This document shows positions 7,640-16,755 of a stretch of 64,000 nt of DNA, one piece after another. Position numbers and translations under genes: made by a program. The notes under the pieces are model-generated. The model ran no database searches. It had not been told where the DNA came from and was given only the letters and a program-made list of their open reading frames with translations. Location: NCBI RefSeq assembly GCF_000775915.1, contig NZ_BBLT01000005.1, forward strand, positions 372,001 through 436,000, written 5' to 3'. The DNA is from Sporocytophaga myxococcoides (GTDB lineage Bacteria > Bacteroidota > Bacteroidia > Cytophagales > Cytophagaceae). How positions within the stretch are numbered: position 1 is the first letter of the stretch; each line of letters opens with the position of its first letter.

Positions 7640-8083
7640 ATGGGGTATTCTAAGACTTATGAGATAATCTGGGCAGATATTGATGCAAACAGGCATTTAA
7701 GACACTCAGCCTACAATGATTATGCGGCTCAGGTGAGGGTAAGTTTCTTTAAAGACTTTGGTTTTTCGGTTGAAAAGCTTGCCAAACTGATGATTGGTCC
7801 AATACTTTTTAGTGAATATACTAAATTTCTAAGAGAAGTTGGTATGAACGACTCTATTACAGTTGATATAAAAGTAGCCTCTATGCGTAAAGATGCTTCA
7901 AGATGGAAGATCGTTCATCAGATATTCAGATCAGATGGAGTATTATCAGCTGTCATCACTGTAGAAGGAGCCTGGATGGATCTGAAAACCAGGAAGCTGA
8001 CGGTACCTCCGCCGGAAATCCTTGATATGATTGAGCATATGCCAAGAACAGATGATTTTGAATTTGCTCCGGATAAAAGTTGA
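7640..8083 (+). CDS. hotdog-fold acyl-CoA thioesterase
   Basis: A 147-residue hotdog protein (4-hydroxybenzoyl-CoA thioesterase/YbgC-like). The N-terminal signature WADIDANRHLRHSAYNDYAAQVRVSFF carries the Asp-x-Asn-xHxx-Y pattern of the active site, followed by KFLREVGMNDSITVDIKV and a C-terminal VTVEGAWMDLKTRKLTVPP strand. The frame is open back to 7505, but that extra part crosses a hairpin and has no family similarity, so the ATG at 7640 (MGYSKTYEI) is chosen. Substrate unknown; a role in hydrolysing short or aromatic acyl-CoA is inferred. Confidence 0.88.
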   Translation: MGYSKTYEIIWADIDANRHLRHSAYNDYAAQVRVSFFKDFGFSVEKLAKLMIGPILFSEYTKFLREVGMNDSITVDIKVASMRKDASRWKIVHQIFRSDGVLSAVITVEGAWMDLKTRKLTVPPPEILDMIEHMPRTDDFEFAPDKS

Positions 8084-8258
8084 TTGATTTACGGTGATCT
8101 TGAAATATTAAAGTGCTTCAGAATCATCAGGAAAAAGAAACAAACAATTTCTTTTATTACTAAAGAAAGGATCTGTGAAAATAAAGGGTTAAATTTAGAT
8201 TTGCCTCTACTGATTTTTGCGGCATATTTAATTAATATTCAAATCCTTAAATAAAATC

Positions 8259-8732
8259 ATGGAACCAATAAATTCACTGGGTCACGTAGCAGAATTTCAT
8301 AAGACCTTTAAACATCCAATTGAGCCTGAACCAGTGATACCAAGTGAAAAAAGATGCAAGTTAAGAGTCGCTTTACTCGCCGAAGAGTTGAAAGAACTGG
8401 AAGAGGCAATTGAAAATAAAGATATTGTTGGTATAGCAGATGCTTTATGTGACTTGCAGTATGTATTGTCCGGAGCAGTGCTGGAATTTGGTCTGGGAAA
8501 GAAGTTTCCCGAGTTGTTTAATGAAGTACAGCGTTCTAATATGAGCAAGGTGTGTCACACTGTTGAGGAAGCAGAAAAAACTATTGCTCATTATAAAAAC
8601 CTGGATAATACTGAAGCTTATTATACGGAGAGTGCGGGGAAATATCTTGTATACCGCAAATCTGATAATAAAACATTGAAATCAGTATTTTATTCTCCTG
8701 CAAATCTGGAAAAAATCGTAACGGATAAGTAA
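8259..8732 (+). CDS. MazG/PRA-PH-like nucleotide pyrophosphohydrolase
   Basis: A 157-residue all-helical protein. The MazG-type metal site is visible: LLAEELKELEEAIENKD supplies the ExxE pair and DIVGIADALCDLQYVLSG the ExxD/DxxD partner. Residues ~1-110 form the core; the C-terminal ~45 residues (YRKSDNKTLKSVFYSPANL) are an extension. The family hydrolyses NTPs or related pyrophosphates to remove non-canonical nucleotides. The gene stands alone. A fusion with histidine biosynthesis is not seen, so a house-cleaning role is more likely than HisE. Confidence 0.85.
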   Translation: MEPINSLGHVAEFHKTFKHPIEPEPVIPSEKRCKLRVALLAEELKELEEAIENKDIVGIADALCDLQYVLSGAVLEFGLGKKFPELFNEVQRSNMSKVCHTVEEAEKTIAHYKNLDNTEAYYTESAGKYLVYRKSDNKTLKSVFYSPANLEKIVTDK

Positions 8733-8944
8733 TAGTTTTGAATTGCATATATCCCATAGTTGCAGGTGATTCTTTAATATAATTCATAGTTGATTGCTTA
8801 AATGATTTCAGCTATGAATTCCTCCCATATTTTGAAAAATTAAAGCTTGTTGAGATTTTGAAAAAGAAACAACTTCTTAAGTAAGCTTTAAAAATATTTT
8901 GGTTCATAAAGTTCTGAACTAAATGAATTTTTAAAAGTGATTTT

Positions 8945-9748
8945 ATGAAAATCTATTTGAAAAATGCAGGTATTGTTATCCTGCTTTTGTTTGTAATGTC
9001 TTCCTGTAATGGGGTATTTGAGTACAGTCCATATGTTACTCAGGTTAAAGGGGGCATTAAGCATATTATCTCTAAAAATTCAGAGTGGCTTTATAAAATT
9101 CTTTCTGATACGGAGGATGATATCATATTTGCAGTGATCTCAGATACACATTATGACTATAAAGAGCTTGAGAAATTTATAGATCATGTAAACAACAGAA
9201 AAGATATAGCTTTTGTGGTAGTGGGTGGAGATATTGCTGATAAAGGGTTACTGAAAGAATATGAGTTTTTTGCGGAAATAATGAAAGAGCTTAATAAGCC
9301 CTATTTTACAGTTATCGGCAACCATGATTACCTGGCAGGAGGAAGGGAGGTATATCGACAAATGTTTGGGGCTTTTAATTATTCAATAGAAGCCGGTGGT
9401 AAAAAGATTGTTTTTTTTGATGATATATTTTGGGAAAGCAATAAAAGACCGGATTTTTTATGGCTGGAAAATGAACTTAAATCTGCTGGATCCAGCGACC
9501 TCGTTGTTATTACTCATATTCCTCCTTTTGGTGACCAGTTTTCCAAAGAGGACGAATTGATTTATGTAAACTTAATGAAAAAATATAAGGTGCAGATGTC
9601 TGTTCACGGACACGTTCACACATCTTATCAAGGTCATTTTTATAGTGATGAGACAAATTATGTAGTAGTGCCAAGTATGTTGAAGAAGGCCTTCTTTGAG
9701 ATCACTCTCTCCGACAATATACAAGTCAAAGAATCAAAGTTGCCATGA
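8945..9748 (+). CDS. calcineurin-like metallophosphoesterase lipoprotein
   Basis: A 267-residue protein with a lipoprotein signal (VMSSC, Cys21). All five metallophosphoesterase motifs are present: ISDTHYD, GGDIADKG, IGNHDY, VITHIPP and VHGHVH, binding two metal ions. It is probably anchored on the outside of the inner membrane or in the outer membrane and hydrolyses a phosphoester, substrate unknown. Its stop overlaps the start of the next gene (ATGA), so the two are co-transcribed. Confidence 0.9.
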   Translation: MKIYLKNAGIVILLLFVMSSCNGVFEYSPYVTQVKGGIKHIISKNSEWLYKILSDTEDDIIFAVISDTHYDYKELEKFIDHVNNRKDIAFVVVGGDIADKGLLKEYEFFAEIMKELNKPYFTVIGNHDYLAGGREVYRQMFGAFNYSIEAGGKKIVFFDDIFWESNKRPDFLWLENELKSAGSSDLVVITHIPPFGDQFSKEDELIYVNLMKKYKVQMSVHGHVHTSYQGHFYSDETNYVVVPSMLKKAFFEITLSDNIQVKESKLP

Positions 9749-10329
9749 TTGGATTTTTTAAGAAAGCATTTTTATTGGTATTTATATTTGCAAACAGCAG
9801 ATCTGCGTTTGCTGCTGATTCTACCTTGGTAAGAAAATACAGATTATTTCCGAGAGTATATACATTGCAATATGCAGGTAATTTGGGCTTTCTTTCCGGT
9901 GGGCTTGGGTATAGTCTTATAAAAGATAAAGTCCGGGTAGGACTATTTTACGGATATGTGCCTAAGATATTTTCAACCAAAGCAATTCATACCATAGCAT
10001 TGAAAGGAACATTAAATTTGTTTAAATCAAGAGCTGGTCAGGACAAGTTATACATTGGAACTACATTTAATATGGAGACAGGTAACAACTCTTTCCTTAA
10101 GCTTCCGGATAAATATCCCAAAGGGTATTATCAAACCAATGCATTTCACTTTACAATCTTTACCGGAGTGAAATCTTATTTTGCTGTTCAGGACAGGAAG
10201 CTTAAAGGAGTCGAGCCTTATATCGAATGTGGTACAGTTGATACTTATTTATATTATTGTTTAACCGAAAAGCTAAGCTTATTAAAAATTTTAAGTTTAT
10301 CAGCAGGGCTTAATTTAAAGTTTAAGTAG
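9745..10329 (+). CDS. secreted beta-rich hypothetical protein
   Basis: A 194-residue protein with a signal peptide (residues ~1-24, ending SAFAAD). The mature part has alternating hydrophobic strands with glycine turns (GLGYSLIKDKVRVGLFYGYVP, ALKGTLNLF, YIGTTFNMETG) and looks like a small outer-membrane beta-barrel. It overlaps the phosphoesterase gene by four bases, so they probably act together at the envelope. No named family recognised. Confidence 0.7.
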   Translation: MIGFFKKAFLLVFIFANSRSAFAADSTLVRKYRLFPRVYTLQYAGNLGFLSGGLGYSLIKDKVRVGLFYGYVPKIFSTKAIHTIALKGTLNLFKSRAGQDKLYIGTTFNMETGNNSFLKLPDKYPKGYYQTNAFHFTIFTGVKSYFAVQDRKLKGVEPYIECGTVDTYLYYCLTEKLSLLKILSLSAGLNLKFK

Positions 10330-10343
10330 AATCCTGATTGCTA

Positions 10344-10799
10344 TTACAAATTTAACTCAGCTGCTTTTTTTCTGAGCATTGTAACAATGCTGTTCATTTC
10401 TTCAGGATTGAGTTTTTTGCGGTTAGCACTGTCAATATGTACTTCACTTTTTTCCAGTTCCTGATACCAGTCGCCTGGGTTTGGTAAATCTCCGACTTTT
10501 CTAGGTACTACATGCATATGTACATGAGGCACAGATTGTCCTGCAGCTTCTTTTTCCTGTATAGCCCAGTCAAAGGCATCTGTGTTAAGGGCTTTGGTTA
10601 GTAAAAAAGCAACTTTTCTACCTAAGACCATAAATTCGGCTACTTCAGCATCAGTGAAATCAAACAGACTTTCAACATGTTTTTTGGGAATTATAAGAGA
10701 GTGTCCGGGAAGGACAGGCGCGATATTGTATATTGCAACGAAGTTTTCTGAACTAAGAAAACCATCCTGAACTCTTTTATCACAAAAAGGGCAAGCCAT
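10344..10799 (-). CDS. HIT-family nucleotide hydrolase/transferase
   Basis: A 151-residue histidine-triad protein. It starts with a zinc-like CPFCDK pair and carries the catalytic HVHMHVVPRK (HxHxHxx) motif near residue 95, preceded by PGHSLIIPKKH. Its C-terminus is helical. HIT proteins split nucleotide phosphoramidates or dinucleoside polyphosphates. It converges with the upstream beta-rich gene, 14 bases apart. The start is the ATG at 10797-10799. Confidence 0.92.
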   Translation of the reverse strand: MACPFCDKRVQDGFLSSENFVAIYNIAPVLPGHSLIIPKKHVESLFDFTDAEVAEFMVLGRKVAFLLTKALNTDAFDWAIQEKEAAGQSVPHVHMHVVPRKVGDLPNPGDWYQELEKSEVHIDSANRKKLNPEEMNSIVTMLRKKAAELNL

Positions 10800-11026
10800 A
10801 AATTATTTATTGATTTTTGATCGCAATTTAATATTAAACTAAAATTAATCATTAACCATTGTAAATTCTGTTATTTACTAAATCACTGTGTTAAATTTAT
10901 AATAAGTTGATTATCATTGATGTTCTTTTTGAATGGATAGTCCCTAGTAAAATTAACTTGTTTTAAATCTGTAATTTATCAGGAAATTGAATCTAATTAC
11001 TCTTTTTTTTTCGTTATAAAGGTAGC

Positions 11027-11425
11027 ATGAAATTTATCACCATTAAATCATTTGATAATCCTGTAGAAGCCAATATTGTTAAGGCAAAATTGGAAGATTC
11101 CGGTATTCCCTGCTTTTTAAAAGACGAAAATATTGTGGCAATCAATCCTTTATATGCTAATGCAACAGGGGGGATCAAATTACAGATCAATGAAAAGTTT
11201 AAGTTTCTTGCTCTTGAAATTCTGGGTCTTACAGAGCAATACTACGAACAAAGTCTGGTCTGTCCCGCATGTGGCTCTGATAAAGTACATTTTGTAAGTT
11301 CCAGTAAAAGTTTGAAAAACCTTTTCTCTTTTATCCTTTCTCTAGTAACGGTCACTTATCCTATATTCCTCAAAAAGGTATATAAGTGTGATGCCTGTGG
11401 CAAGGAATTCCCTATTGAAGATTAA
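11027..11425 (+). CDS. DUF2007-like domain plus zinc ribbon
   Basis: A 132-residue protein. Residues ~1-75 match the DUF2007 putative signal-transducing domain (FDNPVEANIVKAKLEDSGIPCFLKDE). The C-terminal half has two CxxC pairs, CPACGS and CDACGKEF, around a hydrophobic segment (LFSFILSLVTVTYPIFL), giving a zinc-ribbon with a membrane-prone hairpin. Function unknown. The serine dehydratase gene begins 19 bases after its stop and may be in the same transcript. Confidence 0.8.
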   Translation: MKFITIKSFDNPVEANIVKAKLEDSGIPCFLKDENIVAINPLYANATGGIKLQINEKFKFLALEILGLTEQYYEQSLVCPACGSDKVHFVSSSKSLKNLFSFILSLVTVTYPIFLKKVYKCDACGKEFPIED

Positions 11426-11444
11426 TAATCAAAGATTTAGTCGT

Positions 11445-12860
11445 ATGGGTTATTTAAGTGTATTCGACATGCTTAAGATTGGCATTGGTCCTTCGAGTTC
11501 TCATACATTCGGGCCATGGACTGCAGCCAGGAAATGGATCCATGAATTGATATTCTCAGGCATTCCTTTTAATGAAATCAAGGTGGAGTTATATGGCTCC
11601 CTGGCTCTTACTGGTAAAGGACATTGTACAGACAAAGCCATTTTATTCGGATTAATGGATCTTGATCCGGAAGAGGTTGATGTTGATCTCCTGGAAGCTT
11701 ATTTTAACAATGTTCGTGAGCATAAGATGATTTTTCCTGATTCTCTCAGAATTAGGTTTGATTTGTCTAGCGATATTCATTTTTTCAAGACTACTGTTTT
11801 GCCATTTCATTCCAATGGAATGAAGTTTAATGCATTTTTAAATGAAGCACTTGTCGCAGAAGATATTTTCTATTCAATAGGTGGAGGTTTTATAGTGAAG
11901 GAAGGAGAAAATGAGACAACGATAGCAGATAATAAAGAACTCCCATATCCATGTCTTAATCCTAAAGACCTTTTAACTTCAGCTCTTAAGCATCAAATGT
12001 CCATATCTGATCTTGTGCTTGAAAATGAAAAGATGCTCAGGCCTGAAATTGAAATAAAGGTCAAATTGATGAAGTTATGGAAAGTAATGAAAGAGGCGGC
12101 TTATGTAGGATGTCATCAGGAAGGCGTTTTGTCTGGAGGTCTGGAAGTGAAAAGACGTGCTGCAGCGTTAAACAAACAACTACTTAGAGTTCACGAATAC
12201 AGCAATGCAGATGAATGGATTGAAGCAATGAAAGTCGGGCGTGATTTTAAAAAAGTAATTACCAGGATCAGTTGTCTTGCCCTTGCTATAAATGAAGTCA
12301 ATGCGTCCATGGGACGTATCGTAACAGCCCCCACTAATGGTTCGGCAGGAGTAGTGCCAGCTGTTCTGTTTTATTATATATGCTTCTCGGGTCAGGAAGT
12401 AAAGAATGATGATATATGTCGTTTTCTTCTTACAGCAGGAGAAATAGGAAAATATTTTAAAACAGGGGCTACCATAAGTGCTGCGGCAGGCGGATGTCAG
12501 GCTGAAATAGGTGTATCCTCTTCAATGGCAGCAGCAGCATTAACAGAGCGTCTGGGTGGTTCTCCTGCTCAGGTTCTGATGGCAGCAGAAATTGCAGCAG
12601 AGCATCACTTGGGGCTAACCTGTGATCCCGTTGGTGGGCTGGTTCAGATCCCCTGTATAGAAAGGAATTCTATGGGAGCTATTAAAGCCATTACAGCCAG
12701 TATGATGGCCCTTGCTGGAAATCCTGATCACGCAAAGGTTAGTTTGGAGAATGTCATAAGTACGATGAAGCAAACTGCTGAAAATATGAATGAAAAATTT
12801 AAAGAGACTTCGCTTGGAGGACTGGCTGTTAATGTTTCGGTTAATATTCCGGAATGCTGA
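11445..12860 (+). CDS. sdaA: L-serine ammonia-lyase, iron-sulfur, single chain
   Basis: A 471-residue enzyme converting L-serine to pyruvate and ammonia. It has the beta domain at the N-terminus (GIGPSSSHTFGPWTAARKW) fused to the alpha domain with SMGRIVTAPTNGSAGVVPAVL. Three cysteines in a C-x41-C-x10-C arrangement (AGGCQAE, LTCDPVGG, QIPCIERN) are the expected ligands of the [4Fe-4S] cluster. The frame is open upstream to 11388 but overlaps the preceding gene, so the ATG at 11445 (MGYLSVFDM) is chosen, which fits the usual family start. Confidence 0.95.
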   Translation: MGYLSVFDMLKIGIGPSSSHTFGPWTAARKWIHELIFSGIPFNEIKVELYGSLALTGKGHCTDKAILFGLMDLDPEEVDVDLLEAYFNNVREHKMIFPDSLRIRFDLSSDIHFFKTTVLPFHSNGMKFNAFLNEALVAEDIFYSIGGGFIVKEGENETTIADNKELPYPCLNPKDLLTSALKHQMSISDLVLENEKMLRPEIEIKVKLMKLWKVMKEAAYVGCHQEGVLSGGLEVKRRAAALNKQLLRVHEYSNADEWIEAMKVGRDFKKVITRISCLALAINEVNASMGRIVTAPTNGSAGVVPAVLFYYICFSGQEVKNDDICRFLLTAGEIGKYFKTGATISAAAGGCQAEIGVSSSMAAAALTERLGGSPAQVLMAAEIAAEHHLGLTCDPVGGLVQIPCIERNSMGAIKAITASMMALAGNPDHAKVSLENVISTMKQTAENMNEKFKETSLGGLAVNVSVNIPEC

Positions 12861-12870
12861 AAAAGTTAAA

Positions 12871-13077
12871 AGTAGAAAGTAAAAAGTTTAAAGTTAATGG
12901 TTTACAGTAAGCAAAATGATTCATAACATACTTTGGATTTTCTGTATTCAATCTTAGACTTTTATATTATTAAATTACTTAACCATTTTAGTCTGACGAA
13001 CTTAAAATAAAGAATAATAACATAAGCCCAGAAATCAACTTTTTCAACTTTTAACTTTAAGCTTTTAACTTTCAACT
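12871..13077. repeat. imperfect inverted repeat of an AAAGTTAAAAG family
   Basis: Left arm 12871-12897 and right arm 13051-13077 are reverse complements at 24 of 27 positions. Both consist of AGTTGAAAGTTAAAAGCTT-like units. The same units recur in the mksF coding region (28258-28560) and before mksE (28774-28815). The region between the arms (about 150 bases) holds no gene. Confidence 0.65.
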
Positions 13078-13141
13078 TTTCACAAGAAATCATTAAATTC
13101 GTTACTGGCTTATTTTTAAATGCGGGGCCAATGATGTTCAA

Positions 13142-14194
13142 ATGATTGATTTTACAGAAGTTAAGTTACATAATATTGTTGTCCATAATATCGGAAATAG
13201 TCTTCAGGAAGAAGGAATGAAATTATCAAAAGGCCCTTTGGTTTTTAAAGAATCTATAGTAAAGGACCTCCTCATGAAGTATTTCTTATCACCCTTTAAA
13301 GGCGAGCTTTTCTATAATTTTTTCCATGATACAGAACTAGCGCTTAACGAAATTTATAACTACGCCTCTAAAATATTTGATGATCCTGATTGCTTTTATC
13401 TTCAGACCATAAATATTTCAAAACATCTTTATGATAAATCAAATCATCATAACATAAAAGGAGGTGAATTCTATCTTGTATATTTTGCAGACTGTATAGT
13501 GAATGGAGATGTTATAGATGCAATAGGTTTATTCAAATCTGAAAATAAGGATACCTACCTTCGCATATTTCAGGATACTGATAATTTCGAGATAGAACAT
13601 GAACAGGGTGTCAATATCAACAAACTTGATAAAGGCTGTCTGATCTTTAACACCAATAAAGAACAGGGATATAAAATCTGCGTGGTAGACAATACCAATA
13701 AAGGTCAGGAAGCTCAATACTGGAAAAATGATTTTCTGAAGATCAAACAACATGAAGATAATTACTTTCATACCCAGAATTTAATGAAGCTTACCAAAGA
13801 GTTTTGTAATGAAGTATTAGACAAAGAATATGAGGTAAGCAAAGCTGATCAGATTGAGCTGATGAACAGATCAGTTCAGTATTTTGCCAAAAAGGAGGTA
13901 TTCAATCTTAATGAGTTTCAGGAAGAGGTGATGGGAAATGAAGAGTCTATGGTATCTGCCTTTAATACCTACAAAGAACAGTTCCAGGAGAAAAATCAGG
14001 TCAATACCTATGATGAGTTCAGTATCTCTAACGGAGCATTTAAAAGCAACAAGAAGATATTTAAAAGCATCTTAAAGCTGGACAAGAACTTCCATGTCTA
14101 CATCCATGGCAACAAAGAATTCATTGAAAGAGGATATGACGAAGGGCGCCAGATGCACTACTATCAGTTATTCTTCAAGAATGAAACTTCCTAG
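13142..14194 (+). CDS. nucleoid-associated protein (NdpA/YejK family)
   Basis: A 350-residue protein of the nucleoid-associated family (PF04245): N-terminal VKLHNIVVHNIGN start, GGEFYLVYFADCIVNGDVIDAIGLFKSENKDTYLRI in the middle, and a helix with EYEVSKADQIELMNRSVQYF near residue 235. Such proteins bind DNA or nucleoid proteins without a known enzymatic role. It stands alone, with a 280-base repeat-bearing upstream region. The stop codon lies inside a 14-base palindrome (14186-14199), which may help termination. Confidence 0.88.
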   Translation: MIDFTEVKLHNIVVHNIGNSLQEEGMKLSKGPLVFKESIVKDLLMKYFLSPFKGELFYNFFHDTELALNEIYNYASKIFDDPDCFYLQTINISKHLYDKSNHHNIKGGEFYLVYFADCIVNGDVIDAIGLFKSENKDTYLRIFQDTDNFEIEHEQGVNINKLDKGCLIFNTNKEQGYKICVVDNTNKGQEAQYWKNDFLKIKQHEDNYFHTQNLMKLTKEFCNEVLDKEYEVSKADQIELMNRSVQYFAKKEVFNLNEFQEEVMGNEESMVSAFNTYKEQFQEKNQVNTYDEFSISNGAFKSNKKIFKSILKLDKNFHVYIHGNKEFIERGYDEGRQMHYYQLFFKNETS

Positions 14195-14219
14195 GAAGTA
14201 ACCTAGTAACAACATTTGG

Positions 14220-14921
14220 TTATTTTTCCTTCTTTTTAATTTCAAACGTTTCGAACAAAGCAGAGAAACCTTTATCTGTAGGGCTACAAGCATATAATCC
14301 TATATTGATTTTAGGAGCTTCCTTGTGCAAATGAGCGATTCTTATCTGCTGAAAATCTTTCTTACCATACTTTGCATAAATCTCAAAGTCTTGACCTTTT
14401 CTGATAATTTTATATTCAACCCTTCTGATATCTGCAGGAATTTCCTGGGTAGACCAGTCTGAATAGCCAAGGTTCGTCACTACTGCACCAAGGTGTGAAA
14501 ACTCGCTGGTTTCATATTCAGTTGATGTCTTCACCCAATTATCTTCATCAAGACGTGCACAGAGACCAGCCTGATCATATCTGTGTTTGGGAGAAAAAGA
14601 TACAGTTGTTGTCATTTCAAAATCGCCTTCAACTTCTTTATATAAAAAATGAGCATTATCGTTTCTGAATCCATAATGTGTTCTTTGCCAGAAATCAGAA
14701 CCTGAATCAGGTTCAATCAATAATCCTTCTGAAGTTATCTTCCAGGATTTAGGCTCTTGAAACCATTTGAAATTTTTAATGCTATCTGAATTGATCATGT
14801 TTAATGTTGAAATGTTTTTGGTTTCCTCTGGTGTCTGGTTCTTTTGTTCTTTGCATGATATTAGGAGCATTAAACATAAAAAGAAACAGAATAAGCTGGT
14901 TTTTGTATAGGAATTGATCAT
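14220..14921 (-). CDS. DUF1349 lipoprotein
   Basis: A 233-residue protein with a lipoprotein signal (MLLISCKEQ, Cys23). The mature part matches DUF1349, a concanavalin-like jelly-roll related to a regulator of yeast enolase: FKWFQEPKSWKITSEGLLIEP, DFWQRTHYGF, VEGDFEMTTTVSF, DQAGLCARLDEDNWVK, and a C-terminal KINIGLYACSPTDKGFSALFE. It probably binds or acts on a carbohydrate at the cell surface, by fold analogy. A TATCTTTG -7 element lies 15 bases upstream. Confidence 0.85.
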   Translation of the reverse strand: MINSYTKTSLFCFFLCLMLLISCKEQKNQTPEETKNISTLNMINSDSIKNFKWFQEPKSWKITSEGLLIEPDSGSDFWQRTHYGFRNDNAHFLYKEVEGDFEMTTTVSFSPKHRYDQAGLCARLDEDNWVKTSTEYETSEFSHLGAVVTNLGYSDWSTQEIPADIRRVEYKIIRKGQDFEIYAKYGKKDFQQIRIAHLHKEAPKINIGLYACSPTDKGFSALFETFEIKKKEK

Positions 14922-14935
14922 AGACCAAAGATATT

Positions 14936-14943
14936 TTTTTTTG
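14936..14943 (-). promoter_or_regulatory. possible -7 element of the DUF1349 gene
   Basis: Minus-strand TATCTTTG matches TAnnTTTG and ends 15 bases before the start codon. A TTG appears about 25 bases further upstream, longer than usual spacing. Confidence 0.35.
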
Positions 14944-15042
14944 TTAAATAATGGAATACAATCATTTTAAGAATATCAATGAAACACATTTTTGTCTTGA
15001 GTATCAAATTGATTAATATTGAGTAATTAAAACTTTTTTAGA

Positions 15043-15436
15043 ATGAGAATACTTTTATCAGTCACATTACTGTTTGTCCTTACATTTTCAGGCTTGTACA
15101 GTTGAAAAAATTGATGTTAATTATGCAGGGAAGGTCGCAGGTACTTATGCATTGGGGAGTTACGATAACTAGTTGGGTACATATGGTTTAAATGTAAATG
15201 ATAAAGTCATCATCACGAGAATCAATGACAATCATGTTAAAATACATGTGGACTTTTATAACTCCACTGATTATATAATTGCAGATGATGTATTGTTAAC
15301 TTCAAACGGAGCAAGCTATAATTTATCGCAGACCTATCGTTTTTCAGTTCTTAATGGAAAGATAGATCCTAAGTATTTAACTTTCAGAATAGATTATAAT
15401 AACGGAAATTTTGATTTAATTACAGCATTAAAGTAG
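15043..15436 (+). pseudogene. decayed small lipoprotein gene
   Basis: An ATG at 15043 begins a lipoprotein signal (MRILLSVTLLFVLTFS) that runs into a stop after 20 codons. Removing one G at 15091-15092 restores the lipobox FSAC followed by TVEKIDVNYAGKVAGTYALGSYDN, then an in-frame TAG (15170-15172), then LGTYGLNVNDKVIITRIND to the stop at 15434-15436. So one frameshift and one nonsense change break a ~130-residue lipoprotein. The downstream 87-residue piece has the beta-rich look of a lipocalin-like or small-ligand-binding fold. Family unknown. Two errors in one short gene make sequencing error less likely than real decay. Confidence 0.7.
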
Positions 15437-15497
15437 AATACAAATGGCTTGCAAAATGCGGAATGCAAATCTTTTTATATTGGATTCCAATTTTAAA

Positions 15498-16475
15498 TTA
15501 TGGCTTAGTAACCACTTTTCCTGTTTTAAAAAAGTTTATCCATTTTTGTCTTTTATCTTTGGGAAAGGCAGCTTCTTTTACCGCTATAAAGTTTGCATAT
15601 AATGCCTGATTGCCCAGCACTACATACCACAGCTGGGATTCAGGATTATTGTCAGTAATAAATTCCGGTGTTTCAATAGTAAAAATAATCCAAGAATTTT
15701 GGGCTGTAGAATCGCTTTGTTCTAGCAGAGTCAATTTAGCTTTGGGTGCTTCTGCTTTTGCCTGATCGTAAAAGATGCTCATCGCTTTTTCTACTGACAA
15801 TACTCTTGCACTTTTGATCGAACTCATATAACCCATCTCTGTCCACTTATCCAAAGATTCATTGGCATGAATGAGTTCAGTTATTTTTACCTGATCATCT
15901 TCCTGACTGTTGCCTGTGATCCAGTTTTCGTTTTCAGGCCAGTTTAATATGAAGGATTCCTTAGGCCTGGGAGTTGTAGTACAATATTTATCAAGGTAAA
16001 TGCTGGCTTTCAGCTCTCCATGTTTATCAGCCTTAGTAAAATCTTCACAAGCCCCTCTTTTATTGCCAGTCTGAGCACGCAACTGTCCACGAAGGATCAA
16101 TGCATTCGGGAATTTATCATTAAGCTCGATTACTTTATCTAAAGGTGTCAGAGCTTCCCTGTATCGTTCCAAAGTAGCAAATACCGTTGCTCTGCCATAA
16201 TGAGGATCGGGATATTTCGGATCTATTTCAATAGCTTTGTTGAAGTCTTCCATAGCTGCTTCCAGATTATTTAAAGCCAGTTCACAAGCTCCACGATTGA
16301 AATAAGCTGTTTTTAATTTTTTATCAGCTTTGATTGCCAATGTATAATCATTGATAGCCCCTGCATAATCTTCCTTATGGTGTTTTTCAAATCCTCTTTG
16401 AACGTATTCTTCAGCCGTTTGAGCGAAGAGGGTAACGTAAAAGAATGTTAATAATACTGATAATGTTTTTTTCAT
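15498..16475 (-). CDS. secreted TPR-repeat protein
   Basis: A 325-residue protein with signal peptide (MKKTLSVLLTFFYVTLFAQ). Residues ~20-160 hold four TPR units with the usual A/G-Y/F pattern (AINDYTLAIKADKKLKTAYFNRG, AMEDFNKAIEIDPKYPDPHYGRA, ALTPLDKVIELNDKFPNALILRG). The C-terminal ~150 residues form a separate beta-rich domain of unknown type. An in-frame start five codons upstream is possible, but the ATG at 16473-16475 gives a clean signal. Likely periplasmic scaffold; partner unknown. Confidence 0.8.
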   Translation of the reverse strand: MKKTLSVLLTFFYVTLFAQTAEEYVQRGFEKHHKEDYAGAINDYTLAIKADKKLKTAYFNRGACELALNNLEAAMEDFNKAIEIDPKYPDPHYGRATVFATLERYREALTPLDKVIELNDKFPNALILRGQLRAQTGNKRGACEDFTKADKHGELKASIYLDKYCTTTPRPKESFILNWPENENWITGNSQEDDQVKITELIHANESLDKWTEMGYMSSIKSARVLSVEKAMSIFYDQAKAEAPKAKLTLLEQSDSTAQNSWIIFTIETPEFITDNNPESQLWYVVLGNQALYANFIAVKEAAFPKDKRQKWINFFKTGKVVTKP

Positions 16476-16755
16476 TCGTAAGCTGTACAAGGCAGTTTAA
16501 ATCTAAGGGATATAATTATTTTTTCACAGAAAAATTTCATGAATTACCCTAAGTAATTGGAGAAACTTAAACTGTATACTTTCAGCTATAGTTCTGATAA
16601 ATGAATTAATTCCTACTCTTCCGGGTAGAATCATAAGCCTCAAATTTTAGTTCCAGTTTTAAAATTAAGATCTGAATTTTGAAATATTCATAGAAAGAAA
16701 GAATTTTAACTTAATCAAATTCATCATTGTTCTTTCTAAAAGAACTGCCGGAATT

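Noticed and set aside
11388-11444. Upstream extension of the serine dehydratase frame
   Set aside because: It overlaps the zinc-ribbon gene, and the family begins at MGYLSVFDM.
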